Below are positions 8,028 through 17,221 of a DNA stretch of 64,000 bases, in pieces (positions within the stretch are counted from its first letter, which is position 1; every line of letters starts with the position of its first letter). Origin of the DNA: an uncultured Burkholderiales bacterium (GTDB taxonomy: Bacteria; Pseudomonadota; Gammaproteobacteria; Burkholderiales; Burkholderiaceae_C); assembly GCA_903910745.1 (NCBI GenBank), contig CAIWAO010000067.1, forward strand, positions 1 to 64,000, read 5' to 3'. Under the pieces are notes generated by a model. That model was not told where the DNA came from. It saw only the letters and a list, made by a program, of their open reading frames with translations, and made no database searches. The position numbers were made by a program, and so were the translations under genes.

Positions 8028-8840
8028 CTAATCTCTTTGATGCAGAAAACTCAATAAGCTCACCTCATCGCTGGAAATAGTAACCAAACCCTCTTTTGTT
8101 TGGATCAACAATTCACCCAATGCGTTAACGCCCCTAGCCAGTCCCTGAACTCCATTGGACATTGAAACAGCCTCTCCATTAAGAATATCAAGAGCATTGA
8201 ATTCTGTAACAAACCCTGTAAATCCTTTGCTACAAAATTGCTTTACATATTTAACCACTTCTGGCACAACCCTGAGCAGTGCCGTTTGCGGGGTCAGCCC
8301 TGGGTCTAAATCTTCTAACCCGATAGCAGGCATTTTTAAACTTACATCTTTTGGGGCATTAATGTTGATTCCAATACCAATCACACAATATCTGCTCTGG
8401 TCTTGTTTGTTTGTAAAATTTGGGGATCCAATGACATTGGATTCCATCAATATACCGCCCAATTTACGTGCGCCAGTTGCAGGACCAACCCAAAGATCGT
8501 TAGGCCACTTAAGACCGATCGACATTTTTCTAAAGGGGTCCAATCCCCTCAAAATTCCCAAACCGACGACCAACGACAAGCCGGACCAAATCATGGGATT
8601 CAAATTTAAACCCAAAGAAAACGTAAGAGATTGACCTGGAACTGAATGCCAAACCCTACCCCTTCGGCCCTTGCCAGCAGTCTGTTCGTTAGCTAACAAT
8701 AGGATTGGATCTGTATTTCCCTTCTTTGCCCTTCGCATCAATTCGTCGTTAGTTGAATCGACCTGGGCAAGAACCTCCACGCTAAAACCTGGGAGATCGG
8801 GCTCGACCTCCAACCACAAATCCTCAACAGGCCAGTTCAA
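8028..8840 (-). CDS. birA: Biotin-[acetyl-CoA-carboxylase] ligase, catalytic form without repressor domain
   Basis: It activates biotin to biotinyl-AMP and transfers it to the carboxyl carrier protein. The 270-residue enzyme shows DSTNDEL (biotin pocket), AGKGRRGRVW at about 55-64 (the GRGRRG adenylate loop with Lys for the first Arg), the catalytic lysine block LKWPNDLWV, GGILMES and GIGININ. There is no N-terminal helix-turn-helix, so it is a class I ligase that cannot repress biotin genes in the way the E. coli protein does. It begins 6 bases after the SET gene stop and is probably translationally coupled to it. Confidence 0.93.
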   Translation of the reverse strand: MNWPVEDLWLEVEPDLPGFSVEVLAQVDSTNDELMRRAKKGNTDPILLLANEQTAGKGRRGRVWHSVPGQSLTFSLGLNLNPMIWSGLSLVVGLGILRGLDPFRKMSIGLKWPNDLWVGPATGARKLGGILMESNVIGSPNFTNKQDQSRYCVIGIGININAPKDVSLKMPAIGLEDLDPGLTPQTALLRVVPEVVKYVKQFCSKGFTGFVTEFNALDILNGEAVSMSNGVQGLARGVNALGELLIQTKEGLVTISSDEVSLLSFLHQRD

Positions 8841-8846
8841 TCTAAC

Positions 8847-9323
8847 TCACCTTTTAGTTTTAGGTGCCAAAAGTGTGCCTCTACAAGTCTTAGCACCACA
8901 CCAACATGGAAATTCAGACTTTAGTTTTTTTGTATAAGGCTCATCTATTGTTAAACCGTAGTCGTATGTCAACTCATCTCCAGATTTAATTTTCTTTATT
9001 GCCTTAATGTAAACCTCTTCGCCAATTTCATCGGCCTCACAATTTGGGTTGCATGAGTGATTAATCCAACGAGAAGCATTGCCACCCACCCCGCCATCAA
9101 TGACATGTTTATCATTGATATGGAAATAAAAGGTGTGATTTGGCTCTTTTGGATTGTGAGGATGCCTTTTCTCGGCCGCTTTCCAGGTAATAATCTCACC
9201 CACATACTGAATGATCAATTCACCCTTGGGGATATCTTGAAGTGCGAAAACACCTTTGCCATGAACGCCTGAACGCCTGACTTGAATTCGTCGACCCAAT
9301 AATTTTTCAGTCGCTTTTTTCAT
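8847..9323 (-). CDS. SET-domain protein-lysine methyltransferase
   Basis: 158 residues that are almost entirely a SET domain, the fold that moves methyl from S-adenosylmethionine to lysine. Visible blocks are HGKGVFALQDIPKGELIIQYVGE (SET-N), RWINHSCNPNCEA at 86-97 (the NHSCxPN pseudoknot), GDELTYDYG at 115-123, and a post-SET CWCGAKTCRG (C140, C142, C147). Those three cysteines with C95 match the zinc site of eukaryotic post-SET enzymes. No targeting signal is seen, so it is cytoplasmic. Similar stand-alone SET proteins occur in some Burkholderiales and Chlamydiae; targets are mostly unknown. It leads the operon with birA. Confidence 0.92.
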   Translation of the reverse strand: MKKATEKLLGRRIQVRRSGVHGKGVFALQDIPKGELIIQYVGEIITWKAAEKRHPHNPKEPNHTFYFHINDKHVIDGGVGGNASRWINHSCNPNCEADEIGEEVYIKAIKKIKSGDELTYDYGLTIDEPYTKKLKSEFPCWCGAKTCRGTLLAPKTKR

Positions 9324-9462
9324 TACATTAAAAAGTAGTTAAGATTAGCCCTGCACAAAATTCGCAATAACAAGCAATAATCCCGCATTGTAGGTTCAAC
9401 AAAGTTCGTGCAATCTAGAAAAATAAACTAAATGAGAATTTCAATTTGAGGAACGCATTCTA

Positions 9463-12369
9463 ATGAGTAAGACTTTGGTTATTGCCGAAAAGCCATCCGT
9501 AGCTCAAGACATTGTTAAAGCACTAACGCCGCTTGCGGGTAAGTTTGAGAAGCATGATGATCACTTTGAAAACGACCAGTATTTGATCACCAGCGCGGTG
9601 GGTCATTTGCTTGAAATTCAAGCTCCAGAGGAGTTTGAGGTCAAAAGAGGCAAATGGAGTTTCGCAAATTTGCCTGTGATTCCGCCCTATTTTGAACTAA
9701 AACCTGTTGAGAGAACCAAGCCGCGATTAAATGCTGTGGTGAAGCTTGCAAAAAGAAAAGACGTAACAGACTTGGTAAATGCTTGTGATGCAGGACGAGA
9801 GGGTGAGTTGATCTTTCGTTTGATCGAGCAATTTGCGGGGGGTAAGAAGCCATTAGAAAAGCCAGTGAAGCGGCTTTGGCTTCAAAGCATGACGCCCCAG
9901 GCGATAAGAGACGGATTTGAAAAACTTCGAACAAATAAACAAATGCAAGGGCTCGCGGATGCGGCTCGCTGTCGATCTGAGGCCGATTGGTTGGTTGGTA
10001 TCAACGGTACTCGAGCCTTTACTGCTTTTAATTCTAGAGACGGAGGCTTTTTCCTAACAACGGTTGGACGGGTTCAAACACCAACACTGAGCGTTGTAGT
10101 TGAGCGCGAGGAGTTGATTCGAAAATTTATTAGTCGGGACTACTGGGAGATACATGCGAGCTTTAAGGCCCAAGCGGGGAGTTACTCGGGCAAGTGGTTT
10201 GAACCTAATCACAAAAAAAATGATGACGACTCAGAAAAGAAGGCTGACCGTGTTTGGAGTGAAAAAGAAGCTTTAGACATAGCCAATCACCTCAAAGGCA
10301 AAACCGCTATCGTCACCGAAGAAAGTTCCCCCTCAAACAAAGGGAGTCCAGGACTTTTTGATCTTACTTCTCTACAAAGAGAGGCAAATAGCAGATTTGG
10401 GTTTTCCGCAAAAACCACCCTTGCGCTTGCACAAAGTTTGTATGAGCGGCATAAAGCTTTAACTTATCCAAGAACCGACTCAAGGCATTTACCAGAGGAC
10501 TATTTACCTACAGTTCACTCTACTTTTGAGATGATTGCGAATAGCTCCATGAAGCACTTAGCTCCATTTGCAAAAATTGCAATTGATAAAAAATATATAA
10601 AACCCAGCAAGAAGGTTTTTGATAACGCGAAAGTTAGCGATCACTTTGCCATTATTCCAACAGTTGAAGCACCGAGTGGATTATCTGAAGCTGAGCAAAA
10701 GCTATACGATCTTGTTGTGCGTCGTTTTCTTGGTGTTTTCTATCCACCTGCAGAGTTTTTAATCACAACCCGCATCAGCAAAGTAGAGCACGCTGGGCTT
10801 ACGCATCATTTCAAAACCGAAGGCAAGATCTTGGTTAATCCAGGATGGCAAGCAATTTTTGGTAAGGAAGCACAAGATGAGGACGACAAGGAGGCGGGAC
10901 TTGTCGTGCTTCAAATTGGTGAAAAGCCATTGGTAGAAAGTGCTGATCCCAAGGCTCTAAAAACCAGACCCCCAGCTAGATATACTGAGGCCACACTCCT
11001 TGGGGCTATGGAGGGTGCAGGCAAACTCGTAGAGGACGAGGATCTTCGAGAGGCCATGATGGAAAAGGGTCTGGGAACACCTGCCACCCGTGCCGCGATC
11101 ATTGAAGGCTTGCTCAATGAAAAATACATCATCCGCGATCTCAGAGAGCTGATTCCTACTGCTAAGGCCTTTCAATTGATGACCTTGCTACGAGGGCTTG
11201 GAGTTGAAGAATTGTCTCATCCAGCTTTAACCGGAGAATGGGAGCATAAATTAGCGCTCATCGAGCAAGGTAAACTGTCTCGCGAAAATTTCATGAAAGA
11301 AATTGCTGAGATGACTCAGCATATGGTCAAAAAAGCAAAAGAATATGACAGAGACACCATACCGGGAGACTATTCAACCCTAAGCACGCCCTGCCCGAAT
11401 TGTGGCGGAGTTGTAAAAGAAAATTACCGCAGATACAGTTGCTGCGGAAACACCGGTGATGCTGAGGGTTGCGGTTTTTCTTTTGGAAAAACACCTGGAG
11501 GTCGTACCTTCGAACAAGACGAGGTTGAGCAATTTATTCTTAACAAGAAAATCGGACCATTAGAAGGTTTTAGATCTAAAGCAGGTTGGCCTTTTACTGC
11601 AGAAATTGCACTCAAATTCAATGAAGAGGAAAAAAACTGGAAGTTAGAGTTTGATTTTGGAGAGGATAAGAACGCAGAGACTGGCGAGATTGTTACCTTT
11701 GATGCGGCAACAACTCTTGGCGCTTGCCCTAAATGCAAGGCCCCTGTATTCGAAAGGGGCAGTAACTATGTTTGTTCAAAAAGCGTTCCCACTCTTGAGC
11801 AACCGACACCAAGTTGCGACTTTAAAACTGGCAAAATCGTTCTTCAACAACCCATCGAGATAGAGCAGATCCAAAAGCTTTTGAATACTGGCAAAACAGA
11901 TCTTCTCGATAAATTTGTTTCAATGCGCACAAGGAGGCCTTTTAAAGCCTACCTTAGCTGGGACGAAGAAGCGGGCAAAGTCAACTTTGCCTTTGAACCA
12001 AGAAATAGTAAATATCCACCACGTAAAACCGCCCCTGCAAAAACTGCTAAAGGCACCCCAACCAAAAAAACCACAATGAAAACAGCAAAAACTCCAAAAA
12101 CCTCAGCAACTCCTCGTAAACAAAGTACAACGGCACCAAGCACCAAACCAAACGAAGCATTGGCAGCTGTCATTGGACCTGAAGCTGTGGCCAGAACTCA
12201 AATCATAAAGAAATTGTGGGATTACATCAAAGAACATAATCTTCAAGATCCGACAAACAAGAGAAACATTTTGGCAGACGCCAAACTAAAAGTGGTTTTT
12301 GGTAAAGATTCTGTGACGATGTTCGAACTTGCCGGTATTGTGGGTAAAAATTTAGTACCTATTGCGTAA
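9463..12369 (+). CDS. topB: DNA topoisomerase III with zinc fingers and C-terminal SWIB domain
   Basis: A type IA topoisomerase that passes single strands through transient breaks. Of 968 residues, 1-150 are the Toprim domain (LVIAEKPSVAQDI; DAGREGELIFR at 109-119). The active tyrosine Y335 is in LTYPRTDSRHLP. Zinc-binding blocks follow (CPNCGGVV...CCGN...GCGF, and CPKCKAPV...CDFKTG). A Lys/Thr/Ala-rich linker (about 850-890) leads to a C-terminal SWIB/MDM2 domain of about 75 residues (ALAAVIGPEAVARTQIIKKL, then WDYIKEHNLQDP). SWIB domains otherwise belong to chromatin remodelling proteins. The start has a GAGG ribosome site about 10 bases upstream. It faces away from the SET-birA operon. Confidence 0.95.
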   Translation: MSKTLVIAEKPSVAQDIVKALTPLAGKFEKHDDHFENDQYLITSAVGHLLEIQAPEEFEVKRGKWSFANLPVIPPYFELKPVERTKPRLNAVVKLAKRKDVTDLVNACDAGREGELIFRLIEQFAGGKKPLEKPVKRLWLQSMTPQAIRDGFEKLRTNKQMQGLADAARCRSEADWLVGINGTRAFTAFNSRDGGFFLTTVGRVQTPTLSVVVEREELIRKFISRDYWEIHASFKAQAGSYSGKWFEPNHKKNDDDSEKKADRVWSEKEALDIANHLKGKTAIVTEESSPSNKGSPGLFDLTSLQREANSRFGFSAKTTLALAQSLYERHKALTYPRTDSRHLPEDYLPTVHSTFEMIANSSMKHLAPFAKIAIDKKYIKPSKKVFDNAKVSDHFAIIPTVEAPSGLSEAEQKLYDLVVRRFLGVFYPPAEFLITTRISKVEHAGLTHHFKTEGKILVNPGWQAIFGKEAQDEDDKEAGLVVLQIGEKPLVESADPKALKTRPPARYTEATLLGAMEGAGKLVEDEDLREAMMEKGLGTPATRAAIIEGLLNEKYIIRDLRELIPTAKAFQLMTLLRGLGVEELSHPALTGEWEHKLALIEQGKLSRENFMKEIAEMTQHMVKKAKEYDRDTIPGDYSTLSTPCPNCGGVVKENYRRYSCCGNTGDAEGCGFSFGKTPGGRTFEQDEVEQFILNKKIGPLEGFRSKAGWPFTAEIALKFNEEEKNWKLEFDFGEDKNAETGEIVTFDAATTLGACPKCKAPVFERGSNYVCSKSVPTLEQPTPSCDFKTGKIVLQQPIEIEQIQKLLNTGKTDLLDKFVSMRTRRPFKAYLSWDEEAGKVNFAFEPRNSKYPPRKTAPAKTAKGTPTKKTTMKTAKTPKTSATPRKQSTTAPSTKPNEALAAVIGPEAVARTQIIKKLWDYIKEHNLQDPTNKRNILADAKLKVVFGKDSVTMFELAGIVGKNLVPIA

Positions 12370-12428
12370 AAATTTCAGTAGTTTAAGTTTGCCATTCTGA
12401 CGCATACAATTGCAGGTTTGCTTGAAGA

Positions 12429-12470
12429 GGTGAATAGGATGCTTGAAATCTTGTTCACCCTTTTGTTTTT
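12429..12470 (+). terminator. Rho-independent terminator after topB
   Basis: GGTGAA (12429-12434) pairs with TTCACC (12454-12459), with a partly paired interior (GGAT/ATC), followed by CTTTTGTTTTT. It lies 60 bases after the topB stop and before yajC. Confidence 0.65.
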
Positions 12471-12505
12471 AAATACGGGCTCAGTTGCCCATTTAGGAGT
12501 TCGAT

Positions 12506-12841
12506 GTGTTGATTTCTTCTGCTTATGCCCAAACTGCCCCTGCTGCAACCCCAGCAGGAAATGATTTAAGCTCTTCTTTGATGAGCATGTTGCCTCTTTT
12601 ATTAATGTTTGCTGTGTTGTATTTTGTGATGATTCGTCCACAAATGAAGCGACAAAAAGAGCACAAAACCATGCTTGAGTCTCTTGCAAAGGGAGACGAA
12701 GTAGCAACATCCGGCGGTCTTTTAGGCAAAGTAACTTTACTTGGGGAACAACAAATTGGTCTAGAAATTGCCTCTGGAGTTGTGGTTCATTTACAAAGAA
12801 GCGCCGTGGTACAAGTATTACCCAAAGGCTCTTTAAAATAG
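12506..12841 (+). CDS. yajC: Sec translocon accessory protein YajC
   Basis: YajC is the small inner-membrane partner of SecD-SecF. The 111-residue protein starts with MLISSAYAQTAPAA, has one membrane segment (MSMLPLLLMFAVLYFVMIRPQMKRQKEH, the family signature ending in the IRPQ-x-K-x-x-KE motif) and a soluble domain with GDEVATSGGLLGKV. The start is GTG at 12506: the overlapping ATG two bases earlier hits a stop after two codons, and an AGGAG at 12495-12499 is well spaced for the GTG. It lies upstream of secD-secF but with a 197-base gap that contains a hairpin. queA and tgt, usual neighbours, are absent. Confidence 0.93.
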   Translation: MLISSAYAQTAPAATPAGNDLSSSLMSMLPLLLMFAVLYFVMIRPQMKRQKEHKTMLESLAKGDEVATSGGLLGKVTLLGEQQIGLEIASGVVVHLQRSAVVQVLPKGSLK

Positions 12842-12852
12842 AGATTTGAAAT

Positions 12853-12883
12853 GTCCGATTCAAAACTTGTTTTTGACTCGGAC
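12853..12883 (+). terminator. Long hairpin between yajC and secD
   Basis: GTCCGA-T-TCAAAA (12853-12865) pairs with TTTTGA-C-TCGGAC: two 6-bp helices around one mismatch with a short loop. It starts 12 bases after the yajC stop. There is no clean T-tract after it, so it may attenuate transcription into secDF or protect the yajC message rather than stop it fully. Confidence 0.5.
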
Positions 12884-13038
12884 GTTTATTGCTAAACGGA
12901 TCTGTTGATTGAATTCATTTGATCATTTCAAGCTATCTCTTAAGGTCTGGTCAGCTTTAGCCTGTTACCTGATAAATACTTCTGCTCAGTCACGCTTTAC
13001 CGAATATTTAAAAGCCCCCCATATTACAAATTAAAGAT

Positions 13039-14958
13039 ATGAACCGTTATCCCATTTGGAAATACATAGTCATTGTTGTCGCCCTTTTAGTGGGAGCTCT
13101 TTATACATTACCGAACTTTTTTGGTGAGGCCCCGGCGGTTCAAATTTCTGCAGCAAAGAGTATTTTCACCGTAGACTCCTCAGTCCAGTCAAAAGTTAAA
13201 GAGGCTCTTGAGAAAGCCTCCCTGACACCAACAAGTATGAACTTGGATGCTGGTCGTTCATTAAAAGTTGGCTTTGATAATACAGAAAACCAATTAAAGG
13301 CAAAAGAGCTCATTCAAAAAACACTAAACGCTAATGTCGACAACCCCTCTTACATTGTCGCCTTGAACCTAATCCCAAGATCTCCCACTTGGATCTCAAA
13401 TTTACATGCAGATCCAATGTATTTAGGTCTTGATTTGAGGGGTGGTGTGCACTTCATGTTGCAAGTCGATATGCAGGCCGCACTAACGAAAAGAGCAGAA
13501 TCTTTAGCTGGGGATATTCGAGGTCAATTGAGAGAGAAAAATATTAGACACAGTGGAATATCCCGCGATGGTCAAATCATTGAAATTTTATTTAAGGACA
13601 AAGCAACCGCAGATGAAGCCTCTCGTACTATTAAAGATCAATTTTTAGAATTACAAAGCACACAAGAACCATCTAACGGTGAAATCAAACTTCGAGCAAC
13701 GCTCTTACCGCAAGCCGCTAAGAAGATACAAGAGCAAGCTTTAAAACAAAACATTACAACACTTCACAACAGGATCAATGAGCTTGGTGTATCTGAGCCT
13801 GTTATTCAACAACAAGGGCTTGACCGCATTGTGGTTCAATTACCCGGCGTACAAGATACCGCAAAGGCCAAAGATATTCTTGGAAGAACAGCCACTCTTG
13901 AGGTGCGCTTAGTAGATGAAAGCGCTGAGGCAAGGAGCGCTGAAACAAATAACGGGCTGGTGCCTTTTGGTAGTGAGCGCTTTCCAGACAGAAACGGCTT
14001 GGCCGTTGTAGTAAAAAAACAAGTCATATTGACAGGTGAAAATTTAACTGATGCGCAACCAGGTTTTGATAACCAAACACAAGAAGCTGCAGTTCACCTC
14101 ACGCTAGATGCTAAGGGCGCAAGAGTCTTTAGAGACATTACCCGTGAAAACGTAGGCAAACGAATGGCTATTTTGTTATTCGAAAAAGGAAAGGGTGAAG
14201 TTGTCACAGCCCCAGTTATTCGCACAGAGATAGGCGGTGGACGAGTTCAAATAACTGGTCATATGAACACAGTAGAGGCCAACGATACCGCTCTTTTACT
14301 TAGAGCTGGCTCTCTTGCTGCACCTATGGAGATTATTGAAGAGAGAACCATTGGACCTAGCCTTGGCGCAGAAAATATTGCAAAAGGTTTTGACAGCGTA
14401 ACTTGGGGGTTTGTCGCAGTAGCCACATTTATGTGTATTTACTACCTATTATTTGGAATTTTCTCTAGTATTGCGCTCGCTGTTAACTTAATGTTGCTTG
14501 TTGCTATTTTGTCTATGCTACAGGCAACATTGACTCTTCCAGGTATGGCAGCAATGGCTTTAGTCTTGGGAATGGCTATTGATGCAAACGTTTTAATTAA
14601 TGAAAGAGTCAGAGAAGAACTTCGAAATGGGGCAGCACCACAAACGGCCATTCTTAATGGGTATGAGAGAGCTTGGTCTACGATCTTGGACTCAAACGTT
14701 ACGACTTTGATTGCGGGTTTATCACTTCTTGCATTTGGCTCTGGGCCTGTACGCGGCTTTGCCGTAGTGCACTGCTTGGGTATATTGACTAGTATGTTCT
14801 CCGCGGTCTTCTTCTCTAGAGGCTTAGTTAACCTTTGGTATGGTCAAAAACAAAGATTGCAAACCGTTTCAATTGGTACGGTATGGCGCCCGAGTGGGTC
14901 AGATACCAATGCACTAACATCAAACGAAAAATCGACCCCGTCAACAAATAAGAAATAA
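13039..14958 (+). CDS. secD: Protein translocase subunit SecD
   Basis: SecD with SecF uses the proton gradient to pull preproteins out of the SecYEG channel on the periplasmic side. The 639-residue protein has a first membrane segment at 8-28, the large periplasmic P1 domain introduced by GLDLRGGVHFMLQVD (starting at 130), and five membrane segments in the C-terminal third (from about WGFVAVATFMCIYYLLFG). The conserved GMAIDANVLINERVREE block holds the proton-relay Asp, and FGSGPVRGFA follows. It is followed by secF after 13 bases. The start has no strong ribosome site; the ATG matches the family N-terminus MNRYPIWKY. Confidence 0.96.
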   Translation: MNRYPIWKYIVIVVALLVGALYTLPNFFGEAPAVQISAAKSIFTVDSSVQSKVKEALEKASLTPTSMNLDAGRSLKVGFDNTENQLKAKELIQKTLNANVDNPSYIVALNLIPRSPTWISNLHADPMYLGLDLRGGVHFMLQVDMQAALTKRAESLAGDIRGQLREKNIRHSGISRDGQIIEILFKDKATADEASRTIKDQFLELQSTQEPSNGEIKLRATLLPQAAKKIQEQALKQNITTLHNRINELGVSEPVIQQQGLDRIVVQLPGVQDTAKAKDILGRTATLEVRLVDESAEARSAETNNGLVPFGSERFPDRNGLAVVVKKQVILTGENLTDAQPGFDNQTQEAAVHLTLDAKGARVFRDITRENVGKRMAILLFEKGKGEVVTAPVIRTEIGGGRVQITGHMNTVEANDTALLLRAGSLAAPMEIIEERTIGPSLGAENIAKGFDSVTWGFVAVATFMCIYYLLFGIFSSIALAVNLMLLVAILSMLQATLTLPGMAAMALVLGMAIDANVLINERVREELRNGAAPQTAILNGYERAWSTILDSNVTTLIAGLSLLAFGSGPVRGFAVVHCLGILTSMFSAVFFSRGLVNLWYGQKQRLQTVSIGTVWRPSGSDTNALTSNEKSTPSTNKK

Positions 14959-14971
14959 TCGAGAAAGCATC

Positions 14972-15928
14972 ATGGAATTTTTTAAGATTCGCCGAGATAT
15001 CCCCTTTATGCGGCATGCGCTTGCGTTCAACGCAGTTTCATTCATAACTTTTTTAGCCGCTATTTTCTTTCTTTTTAGCAAAGGCTTGCACCTCTCTGTT
15101 GAGTTTACAGGAGGTACTTTAGTAGAGGTTAATTTTGCGCAAAGTGTCAATTTAGATGATTTACGTAACAAAATCAACACACTTGGTTACAACGACTTAC
15201 AAATTCAAAACTTCGGCTCTACTCGCGATATTTTGATCCGTATGCCAGTTATTAAAGGTGTGGCTTCGAGTGAGCAAAGCACCAAAGTAATGGAATTACT
15301 TAAAGAAGCGGATGCGAGTGCCGTACTGAGGAGAAGTGAATTCGTCGGGCCACAAGTCGGAGATGAGCTTGCTGTGGACGGGTTAAAAGCATTAGTTTGC
15401 GTTATTGTAGGAATAATGATTTATTTGGCAATTCGCTTTGAGTGGAAATATGCTGTTGCAGGTATCATTGCGAACCTTCATGACGTGATCATTATTTTGG
15501 GCTTTTTTGCAGCATTTCAGTGGGAGTTTTCTTTGCCCGTATTAGCTGCAGTTCTTGCAGTACTTGGTTATTCAGTTAATGAGTCAGTAGTTATATTTGA
15601 TCGTATTAGAGAGAACTTTAAAAGGCTACGAAAGCTTCAAACTGTTGCGATTATCGACAACGCTATTACTTCGACTATGAGTAGAACCATCATCACTCAC
15701 GGATGTACACAGTTAATGGTTTTATCAATGTTACTTTTTGGTGGGGAGACGCTTCATTATTTTGCACTAGCGTTAACTATTGGTATTTTGTTTGGTATTT
15801 ATTCTTCTGTCTTCGTTGCTGCGGCTTTGGCGATGTGGCTAGGCATCAAAAGAGAAGATTTAATTAAAAACAATTCCTCGGGTGGTGATCTGGATCCTAA
15901 TGACCCTAACTCAGGAGCGGTAGTCTAA
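14972..15928 (+). CDS. secF: Protein translocase subunit SecF
   Basis: The partner of SecD, 318 residues. The N-terminus MEFFKIRRDIPFMRHA precedes the first membrane segment, then the periplasmic domain starts with LSVEFTGGTLVEV. The C-terminal membrane block contains RSEFVGPQVGDEL, YLAIRFEWKYAVAGIIANLHDVI and the conserved LGYSVNESVVIFDRIRENF with the proton-relay Asp. It ends in a short hydrophilic tail (SSGGDLDPNDPNSG). The gene lies 13 bases behind secD and closes the yajC-secD-secF unit. Confidence 0.96.
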   Translation: MEFFKIRRDIPFMRHALAFNAVSFITFLAAIFFLFSKGLHLSVEFTGGTLVEVNFAQSVNLDDLRNKINTLGYNDLQIQNFGSTRDILIRMPVIKGVASSEQSTKVMELLKEADASAVLRRSEFVGPQVGDELAVDGLKALVCVIVGIMIYLAIRFEWKYAVAGIIANLHDVIIILGFFAAFQWEFSLPVLAAVLAVLGYSVNESVVIFDRIRENFKRLRKLQTVAIIDNAITSTMSRTIITHGCTQLMVLSMLLFGGETLHYFALALTIGILFGIYSSVFVAAALAMWLGIKREDLIKNNSSGGDLDPNDPNSGAVV

Positions 15929-15999
15929 TCATCTAATTAAGAATTGTGATTATGGAGGTTAAACTTCCCTAACCCAATCACTAATCTGTACTAATCAGA

Positions 16000-16515
16000 T
16001 TAATGTGAAACTCTATCATCATCGTCACAGAGTTCATCCAGTATGAGGACGTCTGGCTCTATTCCGAAACTCCAGTAAACCATCAAAATAATAATCTTAA
16101 AGTCATCTAAGGCAATCTCCTCAACGGGGGATGCCATGGCTCTATCTAAAACGATTTCTCGCATTGCACAAGGCATCACGCCCGCATTCTCTAAAAACTT
16201 CAAAAACCCAACGCACTCTACGCCCAGTCGATAGAGTTCATTTTGCGAGTAAACACGAAGACTGTCTGGCGATGGATCGATTGACAGGGGTTGTGGTTGT
16301 CCAGAGAGTGATGTATTTAAATTAGATTTTGGAGCAATATCTATAAAGTCAGCGCTTTTTGATGCTGCATCTAGGCCTTCTAGCCAATGCAGTGCTTGCT
16401 CAATTTCATCGCCCTCGAATCCGGCGGCGGTTAATCGTCGCCCCAGAAGAGGTAGCTCTGGACAAGCATCAGCCTCCCAGTAATGTTCGTAGACAAAAAC
16501 AAGAACATCAAACAT
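16000..16515 (-). CDS. smg: Smg family protein (DUF494)
   Basis: 171 residues starting MFDVLVFVYEHYWEADACPE, the hallmark of the Smg/DUF494 family. It continues with LLGRRLTAAGFEGDEIEQALHWLEGL and ends in ALDDFKIIILMVYWSFGIEPDVLILDELCDDD. The molecular role is not established; it is usually encoded between dprA and topA. Here it faces away from def-fmt, and neither dprA nor topA is next to it. The middle (about 75-105) is a weakly conserved linker. The ATG at 16515 gives the canonical N-terminus. Confidence 0.92.
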   Translation of the reverse strand: MFDVLVFVYEHYWEADACPELPLLGRRLTAAGFEGDEIEQALHWLEGLDAASKSADFIDIAPKSNLNTSLSGQPQPLSIDPSPDSLRVYSQNELYRLGVECVGFLKFLENAGVMPCAMREIVLDRAMASPVEEIALDDFKIIILMVYWSFGIEPDVLILDELCDDDDRVSH

Positions 16516-16711
16516 ATGAATCCACTATACCTGGATTTTTGCTATTTTTCAACCGAACCTAAAAAAATTTAATTTAATGCTTTTTTATTTAGTTCCTATG
16601 TCCATTTTTAAATGATGAAAAATTAATCTGTTTTAGAACATTTCCTCAAAATGAATTGAACTATTCTCAAGCTCCTATGACACAATTTGTTAAATAGACG
16701 AAAATACACCT

Positions 16712-17221
16712 ATGGCTTTATTGAACATTCTTTGCTACCCAGACCCCCGTTTGTATACCATTGCTCGATCTGTTGCTGAAGTAACGCCTGAGATTATTAC
16801 TTTGATTGATGACATGATTGAGACGATGTATGACTCCAACGGCATTGGTTTGGCAGCCACTCAAGTCGATGTACATCAGCGAATCATTGTTATCGATGTC
16901 TCTGACAACAGGGAGTCCCCCATCGTTTTAATAAACCCTGAAATTGTTTGGGCACATCCTGATCGAGTAAAGGGGGATGAGGGTTGTTTGTCTGTCCCAA
17001 ATACATATGATTCAATTGAACGTGCCTTAGAGATAAAGGTCGCCGCAATGGATAAAACGGGTCAGACTAGAGAGATCCATGCGAAAGAGTTATTGGCAGT
17101 ATGCGTACAACATGAAATGGATCACTTGGAGGGAAAGGTTTTCGTAGATTATTTGTCAACATTAAAGCGCAATAGAATCAAAACGAAAATGTTAAAACTA
17201 CAACGTGAACAAAGCCGTTGA
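16712..17221 (+). CDS. def: Peptide deformylase
   Basis: It removes the formyl group from the N-terminal Met of new proteins, using a metal ion. The 169-residue protein has all three motifs: GIGLAATQ (44-51), EGCLS with the metal ligand C92, and QHEMDHL (H134, catalytic E135, H138). The start MALLNILCYPDPRL is standard. The stop overlaps the first codon of fmt, so the two N-formylation genes form one translational unit. Confidence 0.97.
   Translation: MALLNILCYPDPRLYTIARSVAEVTPEIITLIDDMIETMYDSNGIGLAATQVDVHQRIIVIDVSDNRESPIVLINPEIVWAHPDRVKGDEGCLSVPNTYDSIERALEIKVAAMDKTGQTREIHAKELLAVCVQHEMDHLEGKVFVDYLSTLKRNRIKTKMLKLQREQSR

Noticed and set aside
12375-12863. Reverse-strand 162-residue ORF across yajC
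   Set aside because: It lies antisense to the well-supported yajC gene, has no recognisable domain, and its composition is that of a shadow frame.
15982-16002. TAATCTG/CAGATTA hairpin as the secF terminator
   Set aside because: A seven-base stem with a low GC content and no T-tract, overlapping the smg stop codon; not strong enough to call.
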